From the NCBI GenBank assembly GCA_026692885.1, contig JAPLNJ010001157.1, forward strand, positions 1 to 11,573: a stretch of 11,573 bases of DNA, read 5' to 3'. Below are positions 1 to 5,781 of the stretch, one piece after another. The DNA is from Planctomycetota bacterium (GTDB lineage: Bacteria > Planctomycetota > Planctomycetia > Pirellulales > Pirellulaceae). Positions within the stretch are counted from its first letter, which is position 1. Every line of letters begins with the position of its first letter. The notes under the pieces were generated by a model, which saw only the letters and a program-made list of their open reading frames with translations, made no database searches and had not been told where the DNA came from. The translations under genes were made by a program, and so were the position numbers.

Positions 1-243
1 TCTGCTCGCAACCTTTGGTTCGCACGGCGCGAACCCAGCAGTTTGTCGCAAGAGCTGCGTTTTTCATGGCTTTGACGCCACGCAATACAAGCAGCGATTG
101 GATGACCATCGGCGCAAACGGAATTGGCTCGCGTGCGTCTACAACGTTGACAGGTGGACCTCCATTTTTTTCTAGAGCGGAATCCTCGCGCGACCTGTAG
201 AATGTCCGGTAGAACCACCGTTTATAGCTCACGAGAACCTACG
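1..243. other. Non-coding leader upstream of the sigma factor gene
   Basis: I find no gene I can support here. A 61-codon open frame beginning with TTG at 15 shows no recognisable motif, lacks a Shine-Dalgarno and overlaps the promoter candidate, so I treat it as chance. A short inverted repeat, TTCGC-ACGGC-GCGAA, lies near 19-33 and could be the remains of an upstream terminator, but the stem is only 5 bp. The right half (147-203) holds the promoter-like elements described separately. Confidence 0.6.
147..203 (+). promoter_or_regulatory. Candidate promoter(s) for the sigma factor-kinase operon
   Basis: A perfect -35 hexamer TTGACA lies at 147-152. With an 18-base spacer the matching -10 would be TCTAGA at 171-176, only 3 of 6 to consensus. 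A better -10 (TAGAAT, 198-203, 5 of 6) lies further down. Its upstream sequence around 179-184 reads GGAATC, which resembles the GGAAC-type -35 of ECF promoters, though the spacing is not ideal. The region is the only plausible place for the operon promoter, and an ECF-type autoregulated promoter is possible. Both assignments are weak because planctomycete promoter consensus is poorly defined. Confidence 0.3.
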
Positions 244-891
244 ATGTCAGATCTCGCCGGAGAGTTGGAGGAGCTGGAAAGCCGGCTCCGAAACGCCGAC
301 AAGCAGGCCCTCGCCGAACTGTTCGCCCGCCATCGGGAACGACTGTGGCGGATGATCAACTTCCGGCTGGATCGGCGACTCCAAGGTCGGATCGATCCCG
401 ATGATCTGCTGCAGGAAAGCTATTTGGCTGCCGCTCAGCGATTGGAGCACTTTCGCGAGCGCCCCGCCATGTCCGCTTTTGTCTGGCTGCGATTGATCGC
501 CAGCCAGACGCTGGTGGACGCCCACCGCCATCATCTGGGAGCTAAATTACGCAGCGCCGAGCGCGAAGTTGCGCTCGGCGATGGCCACTACCGGCCAACA
601 ACGTCGGCCTCGCTGGCGATCCAGTTGGTCGAGCAGTTGACCTCGCCCAGTCAAGTCGCCATCCGGGCGGAGGTCTTGCAACAGGTGGAGTGCGCGATTG
701 CCGAAATGGATCCGCTGGATCAGGAAATCCTGGCCCTGCGACACTTCGAGGAACTGACCAACAGCGAGACTGCGGAGGTGCTGGGGATTCAGCAGAAGGC
801 CGCCAGCATCCGCTACGTGCGGGCCTTGCGCCGCTTGAAGGCGATCCTGGCCCAGTTGCCTGAATTCGCCGAGGATCTGCCAGATGCCTGA
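244..891 (+). CDS. ECF-family RNA polymerase sigma-70 factor, kinase-linked planctomycete type
   Basis: The product (215 residues) is an alternative sigma factor that would direct RNA polymerase to a specific promoter set. Region sigma2 lies at about residues 26-95 (LFARHRERLWRMINFRLDRR, then DPDDLLQESYLAA). Region sigma4 lies at about 150-203, with a helix-turn-helix around LTNSETAEVLGIQQKAASIR followed by a basic helix YVRALRRLKAIL. There is no sigma3 and no extra C-terminal domain, so it is ECF-sized. I chose ATG 244 because it begins the conserved part; the in-frame upstream extension to 154 uses the promoter region and adds nothing homologous. The stop overlaps the next gene by 8 bases. 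In Planctomycetes several ECF groups are encoded beside Ser/Thr kinases, and this pair fits that pattern. The target regulon cannot be read from the sequence. Confidence 0.93.
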   Translation: MSDLAGELEELESRLRNADKQALAELFARHRERLWRMINFRLDRRLQGRIDPDDLLQESYLAAAQRLEHFRERPAMSAFVWLRLIASQTLVDAHRHHLGAKLRSAEREVALGDGHYRPTTSASLAIQLVEQLTSPSQVAIRAEVLQQVECAIAEMDPLDQEILALRHFEELTNSETAEVLGIQQKAASIRYVRALRRLKAILAQLPEFAEDLPDA

Positions 892-3800
892 ACCGGAAAT
901 GACCTACGACGAGCACGCTGCCTTGGAAGCCTTGGCGGCCGAATTCATGGAACGGTATCGCTGCGGTGAGCAGCCCTCCGTAGCAGAATACGCGGCGCAG
1001 CATCCGGAACTGGCGGACGAGATTCGCGACCTGTTCCCGACTATCGCGACCATGGAACGGCTGAAGGTGCAGAAGGCTAAAGCCAGCAGCGGCCGGGCCT
1101 CGCTGGGCGGCGTTCATCTGGAGCGGTTGGGCGACTTCCGCATCATCCGTGAAATCGGCCGCGGTGGCATGGGGATTGTCTTTGAGGCAGAACAGGAATC
1201 GCTCGGACGGCACGTGGCCGTGAAAGTGCTGCCCAAGCAGACGTTGCTGGACGCGAAGCACCTCCAGCGGTTTCGCCGCGAAGCCAGCACGGCCGCCGGC
1301 TTGCACCACACCAACATCGTGCCCGTGTTCGGCGTCGGTCAACAGGACGGCTTCCACTACTATGTGATGCAGTATATCCACGGTGTCGGCCTGGACCGCA
1401 TCCTGACGCGAATGGAGCACCGCGATCGGGCCGATCCGAGCGAAGACTTGACCAGCGTCGCGCTCCGCCTGCTGGCCGAGCCGGAATCGCGATCGACTGG
1501 CATGCCGCACATCGGCACCTCGCCGGCGCTCGACCTCCCCACGCCGACGGCCTCTGCCTTCCGCACCACACAGCCCATCGGCAGCCCGGGCCAAACCGAG
1601 GTCTGCCCAAGTCCAGCTGCCGCCCCCGCCGCGCCGCCCCAACCTACTCCGGCGAGCGTGGTCGTCCGTAGCGGGAACTACTGGGCGAGCGTCGCCCAAT
1701 TGGGCGTCCAGGTCGCCGAGGCCCTGCATTACGCTCACGCCAAGGGCACCTTACACCGCGATATCAAGCCAGCCAATTTGATCCTTGATGCACAAGGCGT
1801 GGTCTGGGTGGCGGACTTCGGTTTGGCCAAGGTCCTGGAGCAGGAGCCAGTCAGCCGTACCGGCGAAGTGGTCGGGACGCTCAGTTACCTGGCGCCGGAA
1901 CAACTGCGGGGCCAGACGGACCATCGCAGCGACCTGTACGCCCTGGGGCTGACGCTGTACGAACTGCTGACGTGGCGGCCAGCGTTTCACGACTCCGACC
2001 GCACGCGACTGCTGCAGCGGATCGCCACCGAAGACCCGCCACGCCCCCGGCAACTGCGTCCGGAGATCCCCCTGGACCTGGAAACGATCGTGTTGAAAGC
2101 CAGCGCTCGGGAACCCGAACGCCGTTACCAATCGGCCGGCGAGTTGGCCGCGGACTTACAATGCTTCCTGGACGATCGTCCCATCCAGGCCCGGCGTGTT
2201 ACGGCCGTCGAACGTGGGTGGCGGTGGTGCCGTCGCAACCGGGCGGTCGCCGGTCTGTCGGCGCTCGCCGTGACCCTGCTGTTCCTCGTGGCGCTGGTCA
2301 CGTCGATCGGCTTCGCCCGCACGCGAACCGCGCTGGCCGGTGAAAGGACCCAGCGCCAGCGGGCGGAAACAGCGACCGACTTGGCGGCGAAAGTCCTGGA
2401 CCGACTCTATGAGCGATTTGCACCCCAGGAGGGAGAATCGGCAACCGCGACGACCGGCCAAGTCGACGACGCTGAGCAGTCGGCCGCGCCGATCCTGTCC
2501 GAAGGCACCGCCGCTGTGCTCGAAGATATGCTCGCCTTCTACGACCGCTTGGCCGAGCAGGGCGGGAGCGACGCGGGATATCGCGAGAAGGTGGCCTTAG
2601 CCAACCGGCGGGTCGGGGACATTCGTCAGCAGCTGGGCCAGTTCGAATCGGCCGCGGCCGCGTACCAGCGGGCGCTGGACATCTACCAGCAACTCGACCG
2701 GTCCGCGGCCCATCCGTCACTCGTGCCCGAGATCGCCAAAGTCTCCAATCAATTGGGTTCCGTTTATCGGCAAGCACGGCAGTTCCCGTTGGGCCGGGAA
2801 TCGCATCAGCGCGCGCTGCAACTCCTGCGGCAAGCGTTGGAAACCTCGCCCGCGTCCCCCAGTCTCAACTACGAGCTGGCTCAGACCTGGTACCTGCTGG
2901 CACGGTGCGAGCGTGCCGATCGTCCGCTGCGCGGCCCACCCGGTTTCGACGGGCCGCCCGCTCCACCACCTTACGAAGGCTTCTACGAGGACTCCGGTCC
3001 TCGTCCTCCTCAGGGGAAACCCAATTTCCAGCAAGGACGCCCCGGTGACTCGCCGGGGTCCTTGGGATCGCATCCGAGACGGCCGCCTGGCAAGAAACCG
3101 GTTGACGACGACGAGCCGCCATGGGGACCACCCGAACACCGGCCGCCGCCTGGGAAGAAACCCGCTGGCGACGATGATCCACCGTGGGGACCACCCGAAG
3201 ACCGGCCGCCGCTTGGCATGCCTCTGGCTCGGATCGACGCTACGGAATCAGCTGAGCGGGGGCCTGAAGATCCCGCCTCGCCGCTCCACCGCCAGGTTTC
3301 CGGCGGCCCCGACAAGAACCTACAAAATGCGATCGGCGTGTTGACGAGACTGGACAGCGCGGCAGCGTCGCCGGAACACCAGCTTCTGCTTGTGCGTTGC
3401 TACCGCGAGTTGGCCGTCGGGGCGTTGCCGGTCGATGCCTACCGCGCGGTCGAAGCCGCGGTCCGGGCCGATCGCATCCTGCAGCTGCTGGTCGCCACGC
3501 ATCCAGACAACTCGAAGTACGAGCGTGAACTGCAGCGGATCCACGGCGTCCTCACCGTGCGTCTGCCGTGGCTTTCCGAGCACGAATATGGGTGGATCGG
3601 GCAAGCCCTGGAAGATGCCCTAGTTGCCCCGTCGCCCGCCGAGGATGCGCGTCATCCGCTGTTCGATCAGATCGCGACGCGGGCTCATCTCCAGCATCTG
3701 TTGGGCATCATCCAGTATCGCCTCGGCCAATCCGCAGCTGCCGAGAAGAATCTGCGCGAGGCGATCTCCCGGCAGTCGAATCTTGGTCAGCGCCAGCCGC

Positions 3801-4372
3801 CCGACGCCACCCAATCGTTCTGGTCAGCCAGGTTCCAGTTCACGCTGGCGGTGCAACTCGTTGAGCGTGGTCGCTGGCAAGAGGCGCGGGAGCTGCTTGA
3901 GGCCAGTGGCAAGGAATTCGAGCAACGGTTGACGGTCGATGCGAAACTCGCGTTTGTCCATGCCAACTTGTATGCGGTGTACGCCACGCTGGCCGATGCC
4001 TTGTCCGCTGCGGGCGAGTACCAGGCGGCCATTGATGCCGACCGGCGTGCCGCGGACCATCGCCAGTACTTACCTCAGGGTGCACCGCCAGCGTTCACGG
4101 AGAGACCCCATGCCCCGCCCCCGCGGCCAGGGCAGAAACCGAAACCTCAGCCCGACGATTCGTCGGACAGTTGCATCCGAGGGGCTGGGGGATTAGATTT
4201 CCTGTCCGTTGTCTGGGCTTCAGCTATGCCGTGCTCAATCGCGGACTGGGCTGGCAGACATTTAGGCAAGCGGCCGGAGTTCCCATTCATGGAAGACGCG
4301 AGTCTATGGGGCATGCTGGAACTGATCTGGAAACGATCATCGCCACGGCGGACGAGGTCGGGGCGACCGTAA
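884..4372 (+). CDS. Transmembrane Ser/Thr protein kinase with TPR and Pro-rich C-terminal region
   Basis: This large Hanks-type kinase probably sits in the cytoplasmic membrane and signals to the sigma factor encoded just upstream. An N-terminal leader (residues 1-80) carries the planctomycete-style segment FMERYRCGEQPSVAEYAAQ. The kinase domain spans about 85-430: Gly loop GRGGMG (92-97), VAVK Lys114, Glu133, HRDIKPAN (291-298), DFG (311-313) and APE (337-339) are all present, so it should be active. About 90 low-complexity residues (175-262) are inserted before HRD. A membrane helix lies at about 453-477. TPR-like helices follow (565-680), then a Pro-rich stretch (680-795) with a 21-residue tandem repeat, then more TPR-like helices to about 1080. 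ATG 884 has GAGGA 8 bases upstream inside the sigma gene, which suggests translational coupling. From about residue 1097 the reading frame runs out of frame through SGNH-hydrolase debris, so the last 66 residues are probably not the native C-terminus. Confidence 0.92.
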   Translation: MPEPEMTYDEHAALEALAAEFMERYRCGEQPSVAEYAAQHPELADEIRDLFPTIATMERLKVQKAKASSGRASLGGVHLERLGDFRIIREIGRGGMGIVFEAEQESLGRHVAVKVLPKQTLLDAKHLQRFRREASTAAGLHHTNIVPVFGVGQQDGFHYYVMQYIHGVGLDRILTRMEHRDRADPSEDLTSVALRLLAEPESRSTGMPHIGTSPALDLPTPTASAFRTTQPIGSPGQTEVCPSPAAAPAAPPQPTPASVVVRSGNYWASVAQLGVQVAEALHYAHAKGTLHRDIKPANLILDAQGVVWVADFGLAKVLEQEPVSRTGEVVGTLSYLAPEQLRGQTDHRSDLYALGLTLYELLTWRPAFHDSDRTRLLQRIATEDPPRPRQLRPEIPLDLETIVLKASAREPERRYQSAGELAADLQCFLDDRPIQARRVTAVERGWRWCRRNRAVAGLSALAVTLLFLVALVTSIGFARTRTALAGERTQRQRAETATDLAAKVLDRLYERFAPQEGESATATTGQVDDAEQSAAPILSEGTAAVLEDMLAFYDRLAEQGGSDAGYREKVALANRRVGDIRQQLGQFESAAAAYQRALDIYQQLDRSAAHPSLVPEIAKVSNQLGSVYRQARQFPLGRESHQRALQLLRQALETSPASPSLNYELAQTWYLLARCERADRPLRGPPGFDGPPAPPPYEGFYEDSGPRPPQGKPNFQQGRPGDSPGSLGSHPRRPPGKKPVDDDEPPWGPPEHRPPPGKKPAGDDDPPWGPPEDRPPLGMPLARIDATESAERGPEDPASPLHRQVSGGPDKNLQNAIGVLTRLDSAAASPEHQLLLVRCYRELAVGALPVDAYRAVEAAVRADRILQLLVATHPDNSKYERELQRIHGVLTVRLPWLSEHEYGWIGQALEDALVAPSPAEDARHPLFDQIATRAHLQHLLGIIQYRLGQSAAAEKNLREAISRQSNLGQRQPPDATQSFWSARFQFTLAVQLVERGRWQEARELLEASGKEFEQRLTVDAKLAFVHANLYAVYATLADALSAAGEYQAAIDADRRAADHRQYLPQGAPPAFTERPHAPPPRPGQKPKPQPDDSSDSCIRGAGGLDFLSVVWASAMPCSIADWAGRHLGKRPEFPFMEDASLWGMLELIWKRSSPRRTRSGRP
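3077..3217 (+). repeat. 63-bp tandem repeat inside the kinase gene (2.2 copies)
   Basis: Two consecutive 63-bp units (3077-3139 and 3140-3202) and the start of a third (3203-3217) encode a 21-residue Pro-rich motif: R-R/P-P-P-G-K-K-P-x-x-D-D-D/E-P-P-W-G-P-P-E-H/D (residues 732-752 and 753-773, then RPPLG). The copies differ at several bases but keep the protein pattern, with basic GKKP, acidic DDD and a Trp-containing PPWGPPE block alternating. This is a spacer or interaction segment between the two TPR blocks and is probably length-variable between strains. Confidence 0.85.
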
Positions 4373-4641
4373 TTCTGTTCGAGGTGCCTCGAGGCCTGGT
4401 CATCGATCCGTTCGGCGGGTTGGAACGCGGAATCGCCAGAGAACGCGACTTGGAGTTGATCCCCGACACACCGATCCGCAATCTTGTCCTGTGGAGTCGA
4501 GTCTCGCCCTTGGGCAAGTGGATCGGACCGGCGCTGAGCGACGATGGGCTGCATCCCAACGAACTCGGCGACCGGCATCTGGCCGAATGGGCCGCCGGCG
4601 CGTTGCTGCGGCTCTACGGAAAGAAGATCCTCGCGGAAACG
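4198..4641 (+). pseudogene. Remnant of an SGNH/GDSL-type hydrolase
   Basis: Read in the frame beginning at 4198, the protein contains VLNRGLGWQTFRQAAG, which resembles the block-II region of SGNH hydrolases. It then has TDLETIIATADEVGATVILFEVP, the usual helix-strand before the last blocks, and finally LSDDGLHPNELGDRHLAEWA. The Asp and His of DGLHPN (codons 4543 and 4552) match the block-V D-x-x-H catalytic pair. The GDSL nucleophile block is absent, and only about 20 residues separate block II from the TDLETII helix where intact enzymes have far more, so block III (GxND) is also gone. No stop closes the frame at a sensible end; it runs on antisense through the whole neighbouring minus-strand gene. 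It has no convincing start or Shine-Dalgarno. I read it as a decayed esterase-like gene whose 5' part was deleted when it was joined to the kinase gene. The family is inferred from motifs only. Confidence 0.6.
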
Positions 4642-4666
4642 TCTTCTCAGTCGGTTGTATTCGCTT

Positions 4667-4751
4667 GGAGAGGACAACCATGGGCCTCGTACCTAGCCCC
4701 ACTCTGCCTCTGGTTGCCACCGCAGGCTGCGTCAAGATTCCTGCCCGATGA
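4667..4751 (+). other. Shine-Dalgarno plus 23-codon open frame, possibly a truncated gene start
   Basis: A strong ribosome binding site, GGAGAGG (4667-4673), stands 6 bases before ATG 4680. The open frame gives MGLVPSPTLPLVATAGCVKI plus three residues and stops at TGA 4749-4751. Its end overlaps the 3' end of the convergent DUF4058 gene. I do not recognise the peptide. It could be a genuine small protein, or more likely the surviving first codons of a gene that once followed the SGNH hydrolase. The good initiation signal is the only reason to list it. Confidence 0.25.
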
Positions 4752-5472
4752 TCACACGTTTCCAGCGTCCGGGAACGCCGCGCCAGGCCGTTTGATAGGT
4801 CGCCTCGAACGGCACGTTGACATACCGGTCGGGCGTCAAGAAAAGGGGCATGTCGGGAAGGACATCGCCCGTCGCGATGGGTTCAAAATAAGCCGTGGGA
4901 CAGGTATCCGCGCGGTAAGCCGCGAGACTCAGCGGCTGTTCCGAGGTCACGCCCGGCGTGGTGCCCCAAAACGCGGCGTGCAGGCCGTCCGGGTCGTGGC
5001 GGCCAGGTGGGTGCAAGTCGATCACCAAGAGATGCCGGCCTTGCTCTAGGGCGTTGGCCAGCTTCTCCAACAACTGTCGGACGGTGAGCAGACTGAGCTT
5101 GTTTCCTGGCGAGACGATTTCCAGAAAAGCAACCACGCGGTCTCCCGAAGTATGGTAGATGGCAACTCGATCCGCCTGGGCAGCGTAAATCGTCGCCTCG
5201 GATTCCAAGGTGTAACGGACCTGGGGTGGATGCTCCGCAACCGCTACCCCGGCGCCGTCTCCGGGATCGCGTTCCGGCCAATCGTCGGATCCTTGAAATT
5301 CTTCGAGCGCCAACACATCGGGGTGCGGGCGGCCGGCAACCTGCTCGGCCATGGCGTAATAGCCTTCGGGCAGCAGGCCGTCGTTCAACACATCTCGAAT
5401 CGCCACAATCCAGGCCTGGTGAAAATCGTGAAACGTTCCTGCACTGACTCTGGTCCAATCATGTACCGGCAT
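4732..5472 (-). CDS. DUF4058-type protein of unknown function
   Basis: A soluble protein of 246 residues with no signal peptide or membrane helix. It opens with MPVHDWTRVSAGTFHDFHQA, then ALNDGLLPEGYYAMAEQ-like text (here VLNDGLLPEGYYAMAEQ), and has VVAFLEIVSPGNK in the middle and LLVIDLHPPGRHDPDGLH after it. These blocks are characteristic of the DUF4058-like proteins common in planctomycetes and cyanobacteria. No biochemical role is established that I know of; the E-x-V-S-P-G-N-K block superficially recalls nuclease-like E-x-K motifs, but that is speculation. I chose ATG 5472 rather than the upstream TTG 5481 because the family begins with MP(V/I/M)HDW and because AAGG lies 9 bases before it. 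It is convergent with the SGNH debris and stands alone, with a possible promoter about 50 bases upstream. Confidence 0.8.
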   Translation of the reverse strand: MPVHDWTRVSAGTFHDFHQAWIVAIRDVLNDGLLPEGYYAMAEQVAGRPHPDVLALEEFQGSDDWPERDPGDGAGVAVAEHPPQVRYTLESEATIYAAQADRVAIYHTSGDRVVAFLEIVSPGNKLSLLTVRQLLEKLANALEQGRHLLVIDLHPPGRHDPDGLHAAFWGTTPGVTSEQPLSLAAYRADTCPTAYFEPIATGDVLPDMPLFLTPDRYVNVPFEATYQTAWRGVPGRWKRVIIGQES

Positions 5473-5522
5473 GGCACGCAACCTTGGTTTTATGGAGCAA
5501 CGGAATCCACGATGCAGCCGTT

Positions 5523-5551
5523 AGTATAACGCCGTCTTGCGAAAGAATCGA
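5523..5551 (-). promoter_or_regulatory. Candidate promoter of the DUF4058 gene
   Basis: On the minus strand TATACT (complement of 5523-5528) matches the -10 consensus at 5 of 6 positions and lies about 50 bases before ATG 5472. Seventeen bases further upstream the -35 candidate TCGATT matches only 3 of 6. The call is therefore mostly a good -10 in the right place. Confidence 0.3.
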
Positions 5552-5660
5552 CGACGACCGGCGGCCTGCAGATCATGCTGCCCCACCCACGCTCGGCCGA
5601 CGGCGAACTTGCGGTAGGTTTCGACCAGCCGCGGTATACTGCCCGCGGCCTGGTTTGTCC

Positions 5661-5721
5661 CTTCGTAGAACGGAATTTATTCCGCTTCACTGAACGGATT
5701 GAAATCCGTTCTAGGACGAAG
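5661..5721. repeat. 61-bp double-hairpin palindromic repeat (REP-like)
   Basis: Two hairpins lie in a row: CGGAAT-TT-ATTCCG (5671-5684) and GAACGGAT-TGAA-ATCCGTTC (5692-5711), both with perfect stems. The whole block is also an inverted repeat, since the left edge CTTCGTAGAACGGA pairs with the right edge whose complement reads CTTCGTCCTAGAACGGA (two extra bases). This layered symmetry and its intergenic position fit a dispersed REP or small MITE-type element. It lies just downstream of the DUF2961 gene and could also act as its transcription terminator or mRNA 3' stabiliser. Confidence 0.7.
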
Positions 5722-5781
5722 CAGCAGCCGAGTCGCCGCCGCCGGCCCCCTTGGGTGGCGATCGATCGCAGCAAGGCCGCG

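Larger units (their letters stand above)
5473..5781. other. Gap between the DUF4058 and DUF2961 genes
   Basis: About 310 bases without a convincing gene. It holds a candidate minus-strand promoter near the DUF4058 start, a short symmetrical region where two CCGCGG-like blocks flank GTATAC near 5625-5650, and the 61-bp double-hairpin repeat at 5661-5721. Short open frames here are extensions of non-coding frames from the neighbouring genes. Confidence 0.6.

Noticed and set aside
15..200. Small 61-codon frame starting at TTG in the leader region
   Set aside because: It has no Shine-Dalgarno, no motif, a rare start codon, and overlaps the promoter candidate.
542..1738. Long minus-strand open frame (about 398 codons) antisense to the sigma factor and kinase genes
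   Set aside because: It mirrors the codon structure of the plus-strand genes, is rich in Arg/Gly/Ala low-complexity text, has no recognisable domain and crosses a real gene boundary.
4642..5049. Continuation of the SGNH frame across the DUF4058 gene
   Set aside because: It is antisense to a well-supported gene and loses all resemblance to SGNH hydrolases after about 4641.
5617..5650. TATACT flanked by CCGCGG-like blocks as a plus-strand promoter
   Set aside because: No plus-strand gene lies downstream and the -35 spacing is wrong; it may simply be a GC-rich chance symmetry.
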